Origin: Chitinophagales bacterium
Lineage (GTDB): Bacteria; Bacteroidota; Bacteroidia; Chitinophagales; UBA2359
DNA: 64,000 bases
Reading direction: 5' to 3'
Assembly: GCA_016787295.1 (NCBI GenBank)
Contig: JAEUUX010000164.1
Location: 62,001 to 126,000 of the forward strand
Part shown: in pieces, positions 49,429 through 59,393 of the stretch
How the letters are laid out: the number at the start of each line of letters is the position of its first letter
How positions within the stretch are numbered: position 1 is the stretch's first letter
Position numbers and translations under genes: made by a program
Notes under the pieces: generated by a model
The model's input: only the letters and a program-made list of their open reading frames with translations
What the model was told of the DNA's origin: nothing
The model's database searches: none

Positions 49429-52044
49429 TTAGCTAACAGCCGCGCTTGTGTCATTGTAAAACACCAAATTACCATTAACCGCATCAATAATCATCGGTTG
49501 TTCTTTGGTGAATTCACCCAATAATATCTTTTTGGATAGCGGGTTCACAATTTCTTGCTGGATTAGACGTTTTAGCGGACGAGCGCCCATTTGTATGTCA
49601 TAGCCATAGTCGGACAACCATTTGAGAGCATCGTAGGTCAATTCTATCTTGAGGTCTTGTTGTGCCAACAGTTTTTCGACACCTGCCAACTGGATTTTCA
49701 CAATATCAGCAATTTCGCTTTGCAACAAAGGTTTGAACATGATAATTTCGTCTATACGGTTCAAAAATTCGGGACGCAGGGTTTCGCGCAACAAATTTAG
49801 TACCTCCACTTTGGTAGTTTCATAAACACCCAAAGCTTGTTTTGCCGATTTCACACCTTCAAAATTTTGTTGAATGATGTGACTACCCAAATTGGAAGTC
49901 ATAATGACGATAGTGTTTTTGAAATTCACCATACGACCTTTGTTGTCGGTGAGGCGACCATCATCTAACACTTGCAATAAGACATTAAACACATCGGGAT
50001 GTGCTTTTTCAATTTCGTCCAACAACACTACAGAATAAGGTTTGCGACGAACGGATTCGGTCAATTGTCCGCCTTCTTCATAGCCCACATAGCCCGGAGG
50101 CGCACCTACCAAGCGCGAAACGGTATGTTTTTCTTGGTATTCGGACATATCAATGCGGGTTAGGGCGTTTTCATCATTGAAAAGATAATCGGCTAAGGCT
50201 TTTGCCAATTCGGTTTTGCCCACGCCTGTTGTTCCCAAAAAGATGAACGAACCAATAGGACGTTTGGGGTCTTGCAAACCCGCTCGGCTACGACGAATAG
50301 CATCAGCAATGGCTGTAATAGCTTCCTCTTGTCCCACCACACGTTGGTGTAGCTCGCCTTCTAAGCGCAACAATTTTTGTTTTTCACCTTCCAACATTTT
50401 GGTCACGGGAATGTGTGTCCATTTAGCAACCACTTCTGCAATATCTTCGGCGGTCACTTCTTCTTTGATGATTCGCTGGTGCGACGATGCTGCTAACTGT
50501 TTTTCGTATGTTTTTACGGCATCTTCTGCTTCTTTGATTTTGCCATAGCGCAACTCAGCCACCTTGCCATAATCACCTGTTCTTTCGGCTTGTTCGGCTT
50601 GCAGTTTGTAGTCCTCTATTTGGTGGCGTTGTTGCTGGATTGCTTCGATAACGTCTTTTTCGGCTTTCCATTGTGCCAAAAACTCGTCGCGTTGTGTGTT
50701 GAGACGGCTCAATTTTTGGTTGATGTCAGCAATTTTTGCGGTATCGTTTTCGCGTTTAATGGCTTCGCGCTCAATCTCCAATTGCCGGATTTTGCGTTCT
50801 GCCTCATCCAATTCTGTCGGTAAAGAGTTCATCTCTAATCGCAACTTAGCAGCGGCTTCGTCGATAAGGTCGATGGCTTTATCGGGCAAAAAGCGGTCGG
50901 TGATGTAGCGGTTAGACAATTCGGCGGCGGCAATAATTGCTTCGTCTTTGATTTGGACTTTGTGATGGTTTTCGTAGCGTTCTTTGATACCACGCAAAAT
51001 AGAAATAGAGTCCTCGACAGATGGTTCTTCTATCATCACTTTTTGAAAACGGCGTTCGAGGGCTTTGTCTTTCTCAAAATACTTTTGGTATTCGTTCAAA
51101 GTTGTTGCCCCAACAGCGCGCAATTCGCCACGTGCCAAAGCGGGTTTTAGGATATTAGCGGCATCTAAAGCACCTTCTGTTGCACCTGCGCCAATGAGGG
51201 TGTGAATTTCGTCGATAAACAAAATAACACGATCTTCGGCCTTGCTGATGTCTTTGATAACCGCTTTTAGGCGTTCCTCAAATTCGCCGCGAAACTTAGC
51301 ACCAGCCATCAATTCGCCCATATCTAAAGAATAAATCACTTTGTCCTTGAGGTTTTCGGGTACGTCGCCACGAATGATTCGGTGAGCAATGCCTTCGGCA
51401 ATGGCAGTTTTCCCCACGCCCGGCTCACCCACCAAAATGGGATTGTTTTTGCCACGACGCGACAAGATGTGCAATACACGCCGAATCTCCTCGTCGCGCC
51501 CAATAACAGGGTCTAACTTGCCTTGTTGTGCCATATCGTTGAAATTTAGAGCATATTTCTCCAAGGCATTAAATCGTTCTTCGGCGCTTTGAGAGCTAAT
51601 TTTTTCGCCTTTACGCAATTCGGTGATAGCAGACAGCAAGCCTTTGTCGCTCAAACCTTCGTCTTTGAGCAATTGTGCCGCCTCGCCACCAACTTCTAAA
51701 ATGCCACGTAAAAGATGTTCGACGGATACAAATTCGTCTTTGTTTTGTTTGGCTAATTGTTGTGCCTTATGTAGTGCTTGGTTGAGGCTGCTGCCAGTAT
51801 AGACTTGGGTGCTACCGCCCACAACGCGCGACATCCTCCCCAAAGTATTGTCTACATTGTTGACTAAGCGTTGTATATTCACACCATTTTTTTTCAACAA
51901 ATAGGCAGTTACTTTTTCGTCATTGTCCAATAAGGCTTTGAGCAAGTGAATAGATTCTATGGTAGCATGTTGTCGGTTCATCGCTTCGCCTTGAGCCGCC
52001 GCTAAGGCTTCTTGCGATTTAATGGTGAATTGATTAAGGTTCAT
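49429..52044 (-). CDS. clpB: ATP-dependent disaggregase ClpB
   Basis: An 871-residue Hsp100 chaperone that, with DnaK, threads aggregated proteins through its hexamer. It begins [18 protein letters not shown] (ClpN domain). The first AAA+ module has Walker [14 protein letters not shown] and Walker [16 protein letters not shown]. The long coiled coil ([23 protein letters not shown] onward, ~410-530) is the M domain that separates ClpB from ClpA/C. The second module has [42 protein letters not shown] and [15 protein letters not shown], then sensor 2 [10 protein letters not shown]. All motifs are intact, and length is normal. No heat-shock operator (such as CIRCE) was seen in the 356-bp upstream gap. 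Confidence 0.96.
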   Translation of the reverse strand: MNLNQFTIKSQEALAAAQGEAMNRQHATIESIHLLKALLDNDEKVTAYLLKKNGVNIQRLVNNVDNTLGRMSRVVGGSTQVYTGSSLNQALHKAQQLAKQNKDEFVSVEHLLRGILEVGGEAAQLLKDEGLSDKGLLSAITELRKGEKISSQSAEERFNALEKYALNFNDMAQQGKLDPVIGRDEEIRRVLHILSRRGKNNPILVGEPGVGKTAIAEGIAHRIIRGDVPENLKDKVIYSLDMGELMAGAKFRGEFEERLKAVIKDISKAEDRVILFIDEIHTLIGAGATEGALDAANILKPALARGELRAVGATTLNEYQKYFEKDKALERRFQKVMIEEPSVEDSISILRGIKERYENHHKVQIKDEAIIAAAELSNRYITDRFLPDKAIDLIDEAAAKLRLEMNSLPTELDEAERKIRQLEIEREAIKRENDTAKIADINQKLSRLNTQRDEFLAQWKAEKDVIEAIQQQRHQIEDYKLQAEQAERTGDYGKVAELRYGKIKEAEDAVKTYEKQLAASSHQRIIKEEVTAEDIAEVVAKWTHIPVTKMLEGEKQKLLRLEGELHQRVVGQEEAITAIADAIRRSRAGLQDPKRPIGSFIFLGTTGVGKTELAKALADYLFNDENALTRIDMSEYQEKHTVSRLVGAPPGYVGYEEGGQLTESVRRKPYSVVLLDEIEKAHPDVFNVLLQVLDDGRLTDNKGRMVNFKNTIVIMTSNLGSHIIQQNFEGVKSAKQALGVYETTKVEVLNLLRETLRPEFLNRIDEIIMFKPLLQSEIADIVKIQLAGVEKLLAQQDLKIELTYDALKWLSDYGYDIQMGARPLKRLIQQEIVNPLSKKILLGEFTKEQPMIIDAVNGNLVFYNDTSAAVS

Positions 52045-52086
52045 TATTATATACTTTTATTATGTTAGTGGGATAGGGTAAAATTT

Positions 52087-52118
52087 TTTGGGAAAACCAT
52101 AAATTTAACGTACTTTTG
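52087..52118 (+). promoter_or_regulatory. Promoter with long leader before the C25 peptidase gene
   Basis: TTTG at 52087-52090, 20-nt spacer, TACTTTTG at 52111-52118, then CACCC. It points toward ATG 52401, giving a ~280-nt leader. The leader carries one tiny frame (ATG 52168 to TAA 52200, 10 codons) and otherwise nothing recognised. The 356-bp gap 52045-52400 holds only this. Confidence 0.65.
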
Positions 52119-52400
52119 CACCCAAATCCTGGTTACTTAATCATTTACAAATAGCATACCGACTTGAATGAAAGGGAACAACACTGTAAAAATGTCATAA
52201 ATCTTTTTATTTGTCTGTCAAAACAGCAACATACCATAAAAGATTGTGCCATTTTTGCAGTTTTTTTATCGAAAGAAAATTGCTGATGCAACCTAATAGC
52301 AAGTTGTTACGTCTATTAAATGCAAAATTAACCATTTTTAATCACACTCTCTCTATTGTTTTTGTGTTAAAAAAATAAAAATTTCTAAATAATTTTTTCC

Positions 52401-55400
52401 ATGAAAAAACAGGTCATACCATTTTTTTTACTGTGGGCAATGCTGTTTGTTGCCCAATTTGCTCATGCCCAGTATGGTAATGAGTGGATTAATTATTCCA
52501 AAACTTATTACAAATTTAAAGTAGCTGCCGATGGAGTTTATCGTATTCCATTTAGCACTATACAAAATGCAGGCTTGAGTAGTCAAGTTGCATCGGGTTT
52601 TAAGTTGTTTCACAAGGGCGTAGAAGTCCCCATCTACACCACCACTAACGGAACATTGAGTAATAGTGATTATATTGAGTTCTTTGGTGAAAAAAATACA
52701 GGCGCTTATGACACGCAACTGTATGAACAAGCAGAGTGGCAATTGAACAAATATGTGAGTATGTTCTCCGACACTATCTCTTATTTTTTGGTATGGGACA
52801 ATACCACAATTGGCAAACGTTATGTTAACCAAGCCAACAATGTGAGCAATCCTCCTGCCGCCGAAACTTTTTTTATGCACACCCTCACCAATGCCTATCG
52901 CAATGTTCACATTGCTGGTAATCCTTTCCGTTTGGGAGGTGCCAACCATTGGTTCGCCGACTTTGAAGACGGTGAAGGTTTTGGGTCTACGGATATTAAT
53001 GCAGGGACATCTTTGGAAATCAATATGCCCACCAGTGGCAGGTATTCGGGACCAGGGGCAACTGCTGCCAATTTGACCATTCGAGCTGCGGGCAGAAGCC
53101 AAGAAATTGGTATTATCAATGAACACCACATCAATATAGCAGTTAATGATGTGGTATATGTAAATACTACTTATGATGGTTATGAAAATACAGAATACAA
53201 TACAGAAGTATTTTTAAGCGATATTACCAACAACAATACTTTGGTGACTTTTACATCGGTGGGAGATATCGCCAACGATGAAAAAAACACTGTGGCGTAT
53301 GCTTCCTTAACCTATCCGCGCAATTTTGACTTTGGAGGGGCTAACCGCTTTCGCTTTAAGTTAGCCAACAGCCAGCAAAAATACCTCGAAATTACCAATT
53401 TCGCAGGCGGAACAGCGCCCGTTTTGTATGATTTGACCAACAATTTGCGCTTAGTGCCTGTGGTTGATAATGGAGTATATAAGTTTTTATTGCCACAAGG
53501 ACTTAATCCAAGCGCTCCACGCGACTTATATCTATTTTCGACCGACACGCCTTGTGCAATAGGTTGTTCTTTTCCTGTGTGTAATCCAACACAATGTTAC
53601 TTTTTTACCGTTCCAACTTTAACTGCGACACAATTTACCAACTATGCCGCAGCAGCTAACCAAGGAAACTATATCATTATCACGCACCGCAGTTTGCGAC
53701 AAGGCGGCACCGATTGGGTGCAGGAATATGCCAACTACCGCGAATCGGCTGCGGGTGGTAACTACAATGTTATGATAGCAAATATCGATGACCTATATGA
53801 CCAATTTGCAGCAGGTATTCCCAAACACCCACTTTCTATCCGAAAATTTTTGGACTATGCCATAGATAACTGGAACATAGACCCGCGTTTTGTATTCCTT
53901 ATTGGTAAATCGGTGAGCTATAACAATTTTGCAGGCTTCTACTATAATGCCAATTTGGTACCTACCTTTGGTTTTACACCTTCAGATAATATGTTATCTG
54001 TCGAGGGAGTTGGTTCTTATCTTCCGCGCATAGCCACAGGACGTTTAAGTGCTGTATCAGCTAATCAAGTACGAGATTACTATGAAAAAATGTTGGAATA
54101 TGAAACCGAAGTGCCTTGCACGCGCGAAGCACGCGAATGGATGAAAAACGTTTTACACATATCCGCTGCCAAAACCAATTCTGAACACGAAGATTTTACC
54201 CAAATTTTGGCAGACTTTGGAGCTACCATATCGGGTCCTCAATATGGTGGTAATGTTACCAATTTTGATTATTGTGCTGGATTTTGTGATGCTATTCCAA
54301 CCCAAACTGATTTTCCAGAATTCGAAACAGCTTTTAATAATGGAGCATCTTTGGTTACTTTATTTGGACATGCAGTTGGGTCGACGGCATGGTATTTTCC
54401 TAATATGCACGAAAATCCTTCTGATTTCAGTAACTATGGTAAATATCCTTTTATTATTTCTAATTCTTGTTTTGTAGGCAATGTACATCAATATAGTTTT
54501 TCAGATCCTAACAATTCTTTGGCTGAAAAATATGTTTTGGCAGATGGTTTGGGATCTATTGGTTATTTAGCGACGGTTTTCTTTGGTATTCCAAGTTATC
54601 TCAACGAATTTTCTGGTACACTTTATAACCATCTTTCGGTTACTGACTATGGACAACCTATAGGTAGTTCTTTTGTGGAGGTGTTAAACGACTTATATAA
54701 TAACAATATCAATGATCCTAACTATTTAGGCACAAAAGTTACCGCCGAAGAATTTACCTTTGTAGGTGACCCTGCTGTTGTTTTAGCGGGTTCGTTTGCT
54801 AATCCTGAGTTTATTGTCGAAAACAATGGCACAACCACCGATGTACAAGTATTCAACCATGATACAGGTGCCCCTATTGTTGGCAACAACTTGCCTGCGG
54901 GCGTTAATTCGATAGACATCGTTGTACATGTTTCTAATATCGGTCAAATCCTTGATGGCAATCTTTCTATCCGCATCGACCGCCAATTGAACGGAGGTAC
55001 TGCACAAATTGCTGCCCAACAATTGGTGGCAAACCCCACATCAGAAGGAACATATACCTTTACCATTGCGATAAATCCTGCTTCTTTCACCGGTTTAAAC
55101 ACCTTTACAGTGGTGATTGATGCCTTGAATCAATATATTGAAGACTGCGAAGACAATAACCAAGTGAGTCTAAACCTCAATGTGCAAGACCCCAATTGCG
55201 CAGGTTTGCCACAACCCCAATTTAGTGTTCCCTCTACCTTCTGTGTTGGTGACCCATCTGTGACCCTAACTTCTAACATTGGAGGTACTGTGTTTAGTGG
55301 TGATGGTGTTTCAGGTAATGCCTTCACACCCAGCACACCCGGTACCAAAACCATTGTTGCTACTTACACTGATAGCAATACGGGTTGTGTAGTAACCAAT

Positions 55401-57809
55401 GCGGTCACTGTGACTGTCAATGCCATTCCAAGTGCCGCCTTTACTGCTAACGCATTGAGTACTTGTGTGGGTAATACCGTAACATTAACGCCTACCAACT
55501 TCAACCAAAACTATGCCTATAATTGGGGATTGTCGGGTGGTGTTGGTTCGGGCAACAACCAAAATTATAATGTGGTTTGGAATACACCGGGTATAAAAAA
55601 TGTGACTTTGGTGGTGGTTAATGGTGATTGTCAAACAGAACAAACTGTCCAAATCAACGTGCAAGCACCTTTGGCAACCCCCAATGTATCTTGTGCCAAT
55701 ACAACCCTTAATAGTGTAACATTTGGCTGGAATGCTATTAGTGGCGCTACCTCTTACCAAATTTACACCAATGGCAATCTTTCACAAACTACCAACAATA
55801 CCAGCTATACCGTATCAGGATTGGCAACAGGCGAAGATGTAAGCATTACTGTAGTAGCAGTAGGAACCGGTATTTGTGGTAATAGCCCTGCTTCAGCACC
55901 ACAAACATGTTCGGCACAAGATTGTTCGCCTTTGACCTTGAGCATTCCTCAATTAGAAAACCAGACTACTTTTTGTAGTGATGATAATATTGTTTCATTA
56001 ACATCATCACAAAATGGTGGTGTGATAACAGTTAATGGCGTTACTACTAATATCCTAAATCCGAGTTTGTTAAGTACCACACAACCTACTACGGTTACGA
56101 TTAGTTATGTAGAAGGTGCTTGTGATTACCAAGAGTCGTACAGTGTGGTGGTTAATTCCGCTCCAAACGCACAAGTTACTGGGTCATCACAAGTTTGTCC
56201 TGGCGGTTCAATTGTACTTTCGGCGGGCGATTTCGAATCTTATCAGTGGAGCAATGGTGCAACAACACCAACCATTACGGTCACCACAGCAGGAACGTAT
56301 AGCGTAACTGTTACAAACGATGTAGGATGTTCGGACAATGCCGCCAAAACCATTACCACAGCTCCCGAACCAACTTTGGACGTAACATCAGGCAATGGTG
56401 GTACACAAATTTGTGCAGGTAGTTCTTTGACTCTTTCTGCTACAGATGGCTTCAGCAATTATAATTGGAGTGGTGCGGCAGGTGTTGGTTCGACCATTAC
56501 TATCTTTGGTGCTGGAACATATACCGTTACAGCCACCGACATAATTGGCTGCCAATGGTCAGAAAGTATCACCATTACCAGCTCAAGCGTACAACAACCT
56601 GTTATTACTTTGAATGGACAAACAGCTAACCCTGCTATTTGTGGTGGTTCTACCAATCTCTTAGATGCAGGTTCGGGCTATGCTTCATATAGCTGGAGCA
56701 ACGGCGACCAAACCCAAACCAGCACCATAAGCCAAGCGGGTGTTTATACGGTTACGGTAACAAACGGAGCAGGTTGTAATGCAGTAGCAGCTTTTGAAGT
56801 AACAAACGCCACTGTTAGCGCACCCAGCCTTACTGCAACTGCCACCGAAATTTGTAATGACCCTTCAACGATTACTGCCCAAGCAGGATACGAAGCCTAT
56901 AGCTGGAGCAATGGCGGAGCAACCAATACCATCACGGTCACCGAAGCAGGTGTATATACCGTGACAGTTACACAAGCAGGTTGCCAAGCCACTCAAAGCA
57001 TCGTTATCACTACCTCTGCACAGTCGTTGCCATTAGCCGCTTTTGTGCTAACATCTGAACCTACTGTTTGTTCGGGTGCCAGTATATTTTTGGACAATCA
57101 GTCCGAAAATGCCGAAAGTTACCTATGGACTGTTACCAATACCACAACCAATAGTACCCAAACAAGTACGGAGGCAGAACCTTCGTTCAGCCTAACCGAA
57201 GAGGGTAGCTATAGTATTACTTTGCAAGTTGATGCCGTTTGTGGCAGCAGTACAGATAGCGAACAACTTTCTACAGCCGTTACGGTTGCCAATGCACCTA
57301 GCATCGATGTAACTGCTAATCTAACAACCCTTTGTCCGGGCGAAGAAGTAGAACTGACCGCACAAGCTTCAACTGGTGCTACGCTATTGTGGTTTGTCAA
57401 CAACCAAGCCACCGACAATACCGCCAGCACTTTTGTACATAGTCCTTTGCAAACAACTGTATATACAGTTCGTGCAATGAACAGCATTGGTTGTATGGCA
57501 ACAGACTCGGTGCAGGTGACCATTGATACCGCTTGTGAATTGCCCAACGCCATTACTCCAAATGGAGATAACTATAACGAAAATTGGCGCATTCCGTTGG
57601 CTTATACCGACCCTAACCTCAAAGTAGAAATCTTTAACCGTTGGGGACAGCTCATCTGGAATACGACTGCCTATAATAATGATACAGACGCATTTAAAGG
57701 TAAAAACAACAATGGCGACGAAGTGGCAGAAGGTACATACTATTATGTTATCACGCCTTCGACCAGCGCCAGAGAGGTATTAAGCGGACACATTACTGTA
57801 TTGCGATAA
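52401..57809 (+). CDS. C25 (gingipain/PorU-like) peptidase with Ig/PKD-like repeats and T9SS type-B domain
   Basis: An 1802-residue exported protein. The signal peptide is MKKQVIPFFLLWAMLFVAQFAHA. Residues ~25-440 are the N-terminal region seen in PorU-type proteins (WINYSKTYYKFKVAADGVYRI). Residues ~430-790 are a C25 domain: IVTHRS-like start, FVFLIGKSVSYNNF, YLPRIATGRLSA, then H657 in LVTLFGHAVGS and C690 in IISNSCFVGN, the expected His-Cys dyad. Repeated Ig/PKD-like beta domains (~860-1700) contain YxWSNGxxT...GxYxVTVT units. Residues ~1713-1802 (NAITPNGDNYNENW, IFNRWGQLIWNT) are the gliding-motility C-terminal domain. It is probably a cell-surface protease or C-terminal-signal processing enzyme (PorU2-like). 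A PorP/SprF gene follows. Confidence 0.88.
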   Translation: MKKQVIPFFLLWAMLFVAQFAHAQYGNEWINYSKTYYKFKVAADGVYRIPFSTIQNAGLSSQVASGFKLFHKGVEVPIYTTTNGTLSNSDYIEFFGEKNTGAYDTQLYEQAEWQLNKYVSMFSDTISYFLVWDNTTIGKRYVNQANNVSNPPAAETFFMHTLTNAYRNVHIAGNPFRLGGANHWFADFEDGEGFGSTDINAGTSLEINMPTSGRYSGPGATAANLTIRAAGRSQEIGIINEHHINIAVNDVVYVNTTYDGYENTEYNTEVFLSDITNNNTLVTFTSVGDIANDEKNTVAYASLTYPRNFDFGGANRFRFKLANSQQKYLEITNFAGGTAPVLYDLTNNLRLVPVVDNGVYKFLLPQGLNPSAPRDLYLFSTDTPCAIGCSFPVCNPTQCYFFTVPTLTATQFTNYAAAANQGNYIIITHRSLRQGGTDWVQEYANYRESAAGGNYNVMIANIDDLYDQFAAGIPKHPLSIRKFLDYAIDNWNIDPRFVFLIGKSVSYNNFAGFYYNANLVPTFGFTPSDNMLSVEGVGSYLPRIATGRLSAVSANQVRDYYEKMLEYETEVPCTREAREWMKNVLHISAAKTNSEHEDFTQILADFGATISGPQYGGNVTNFDYCAGFCDAIPTQTDFPEFETAFNNGASLVTLFGHAVGSTAWYFPNMHENPSDFSNYGKYPFIISNSCFVGNVHQYSFSDPNNSLAEKYVLADGLGSIGYLATVFFGIPSYLNEFSGTLYNHLSVTDYGQPIGSSFVEVLNDLYNNNINDPNYLGTKVTAEEFTFVGDPAVVLAGSFANPEFIVENNGTTTDVQVFNHDTGAPIVGNNLPAGVNSIDIVVHVSNIGQILDGNLSIRIDRQLNGGTAQIAAQQLVANPTSEGTYTFTIAINPASFTGLNTFTVVIDALNQYIEDCEDNNQVSLNLNVQDPNCAGLPQPQFSVPSTFCVGDPSVTLTSNIGGTVFSGDGVSGNAFTPSTPGTKTIVATYTDSNTGCVVTNAVTVTVNAIPSAAFTANALSTCVGNTVTLTPTNFNQNYAYNWGLSGGVGSGNNQNYNVVWNTPGIKNVTLVVVNGDCQTEQTVQINVQAPLATPNVSCANTTLNSVTFGWNAISGATSYQIYTNGNLSQTTNNTSYTVSGLATGEDVSITVVAVGTGICGNSPASAPQTCSAQDCSPLTLSIPQLENQTTFCSDDNIVSLTSSQNGGVITVNGVTTNILNPSLLSTTQPTTVTISYVEGACDYQESYSVVVNSAPNAQVTGSSQVCPGGSIVLSAGDFESYQWSNGATTPTITVTTAGTYSVTVTNDVGCSDNAAKTITTAPEPTLDVTSGNGGTQICAGSSLTLSATDGFSNYNWSGAAGVGSTITIFGAGTYTVTATDIIGCQWSESITITSSSVQQPVITLNGQTANPAICGGSTNLLDAGSGYASYSWSNGDQTQTSTISQAGVYTVTVTNGAGCNAVAAFEVTNATVSAPSLTATATEICNDPSTITAQAGYEAYSWSNGGATNTITVTEAGVYTVTVTQAGCQATQSIVITTSAQSLPLAAFVLTSEPTVCSGASIFLDNQSENAESYLWTVTNTTTNSTQTSTEAEPSFSLTEEGSYSITLQVDAVCGSSTDSEQLSTAVTVANAPSIDVTANLTTLCPGEEVELTAQASTGATLLWFVNNQATDNTASTFVHSPLQTTVYTVRAMNSIGCMATDSVQVTIDTACELPNAITPNGDNYNENWRIPLAYTDPNLKVEIFNRWGQLIWNTTAYNNDTDAFKGKNNNGDEVAEGTYYYVITPSTSAREVLSGHITVLR

Positions 57810-57820
57810 AAAAACTATTG

Positions 57821-57856
57821 TTTGGGTAAACGTCCCTTCTAAAAGCGTTTACCCAA
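57821..57856 (+). terminator. Hairpin between the peptidase and PorP/SprF genes
   Basis: TTTGGGTAAACG pairs with CGTTTACCCAAA around a 12-nt loop and is followed by TATTCTTGTTTTAATTTT. It may terminate or attenuate readthrough into the downstream gene. Confidence 0.65.
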
Positions 57857-57901
57857 ATATTCTTGTTTTAATTTTCTTATTATTATCATTTATTTATCTC
57901 C

Positions 57902-58816
57902 ATGAAAAAATTATTCCTTTTAATAGCTTTGGTAGGAACTCTGACAAATATTGCCAAAGCACAGCAAATCCACCAATTGAGCCAATACATGCTCAACGAT
58001 TTTGCATATAATCCTGCTGTTGCGGGAAGTAACGATAAATTTATTACTAAATTTATTTTTCGCAAACAATGGACAGGTGTCGAAGGCTCACCCACAACAG
58101 GTGTTTTAAGCGTACATGGCAACCTAAGCCCCGAAAAGAAAATCGGTTTGGGAGCTATCCTCTATTCTGATGTGACAGGACCCACGCGCCGTAGCGGTAT
58201 ACAACTGGCGTATGCCTACCACCTACCTATTAGCCTCGACCGCACCACTTATTTAGGTATGGGACTTAGTGCCAGCATTATGCAATATGGCATTAAATTC
58301 GACGAACTGATCTTGCAACAAAACGACGACCCGCAAATTGGTAGTGCGGCTGCTACAAAAATTGGTGCCGATGCCAACTTGGGCTTATACCTCAAAAACC
58401 CCAACTATTGGGTCGGAGTTTCGGCAAATCAATTGTTTGCCAGCAAATTCAAATTTGACGGCAATACCGAAAATATCCAAAATGCCCGTCACATCTATTT
58501 GACAGGAGGCTACCGCTATTTGGTGAACGACAATTTTGCTTTGACACCTGCTTTGCTTGCCAAATTTGTGAAAGCCAACCGTCCGCAAGCGGAAATCAAT
58601 TTACGTGGCGCTTATATCGATACCAATAATAGCAACGAATACTGGTTAGGTGTGGCTTATCGTACCGAAGACGCTGTGAGTATTCTAGCTGGTCTCGACT
58701 TGGGAATGGGTTTCAATTTTGCATACAGTTATGACATTACGACCTCAAAATTGAACACTGTTAGCAATGGTTCACACGAAATTTCGTTGGGATACAATTT
58801 TGCTATTGTTAAATAA
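57902..58816 (+). CDS. PorP/SprF family type IX secretion system outer-membrane protein
   Basis: A 304-residue outer-membrane beta-barrel. The signal peptide is MKKLFLLIALVGTLTNIAKA. The mature start is QQIHQLSQYMLNDFAYNPAVAGSNDKF, followed by RKQWTGVEGSPTTGVLSVHG and later beta-strand repeats, and the final YNFAIVK, all PorP/SprF signatures. SprF-type proteins pair with large type-B C-terminal-domain cargo encoded just upstream, here the 1802-residue peptidase, and aid its export or anchoring. A hairpin at 57821-57856 separates the two genes, and a terminator follows at 58859-58898. Confidence 0.93.
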   Translation: MKKLFLLIALVGTLTNIAKAQQIHQLSQYMLNDFAYNPAVAGSNDKFITKFIFRKQWTGVEGSPTTGVLSVHGNLSPEKKIGLGAILYSDVTGPTRRSGIQLAYAYHLPISLDRTTYLGMGLSASIMQYGIKFDELILQQNDDPQIGSAAATKIGADANLGLYLKNPNYWVGVSANQLFASKFKFDGNTENIQNARHIYLTGGYRYLVNDNFALTPALLAKFVKANRPQAEINLRGAYIDTNNSNEYWLGVAYRTEDAVSILAGLDLGMGFNFAYSYDITTSKLNTVSNGSHEISLGYNFAIVK

Positions 58817-58858
58817 GCAACTGTTGTCAACCTAATGTAACAATAGAACTATTCGAAA

Positions 58859-58898
58859 CAAGAATCCGTAGCATTCTCAAAAGATGCTACGGATTCTT
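58859..58898 (+). terminator. Terminator after the PorP/SprF gene
   Basis: AAGAATCCGTAGCAT pairs with ATGCTACGGATTCTT around a 9-nt loop, followed by GTTTTTG. Confidence 0.85.
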
Positions 58899-58948
58899 GT
58901 TTTTGCGCTATGGCGCTGATAAATTAGGAAATATCGGTTAAAAATAAT

Positions 58949-59359
58949 TCATCGTTCTTTGACAAGTGTTGTTTGGCATATTTCAAAAACATTATCTTTA
59001 AAGACCACTTTGTAGGAAAAAACCAAACTATCTTTTTGAGCATACCAAATTCCGTCTCCTTGTCCTTCAAGAGACATATCTCCCAGAAATTTTTGATAAG
59101 GAATGGTAAAACTTGAATCTGTGAGCATTTTCGCCGATAAATTAATTTTCGGAGAATCAAATCCTCCTATACCGTCAATAAAAAAATGTCGTTTATTCGA
59201 GCTTTTGTTTATTTTTGCATTATACCGAAAACTTTCACCATCAACAACAATATCGGTGCCTATATAGGTGCCTACTGTTGGAGTAGTTATTTTTTGGAAT
59301 ATAGCACAACCCATAGTTGTCCAAAGCGCAATAACAAGTAAGAAAAATATTGTTTTCAT
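58949..59359 (-). CDS. Small lipoprotein, function unknown
   Basis: A 136-residue protein with a clear lipoprotein signal, MKTIFFLLVIALWTTMGC (lipobox TMGC, Cys 18). The mature part is beta-rich (GTYIGTDIVVDGESFRYNAKI, FIDGIGGF, FSYKVVFKDNVFEICQ), like a small barrel or lipocalin-type sheet, but I do not recognise a family. It stands 34 bp downstream of the GH3-family gene on the same strand and may share its transcript. Confidence 0.65.
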   Translation of the reverse strand: MKTIFFLLVIALWTTMGCAIFQKITTPTVGTYIGTDIVVDGESFRYNAKINKSSNKRHFFIDGIGGFDSPKINLSAKMLTDSSFTIPYQKFLGDMSLEGQGDGIWYAQKDSLVFSYKVVFKDNVFEICQTTLVKER

Positions 59360-59393
59360 TATGTATTTTAAAGGTTTTGCGTTGTATAAAATA

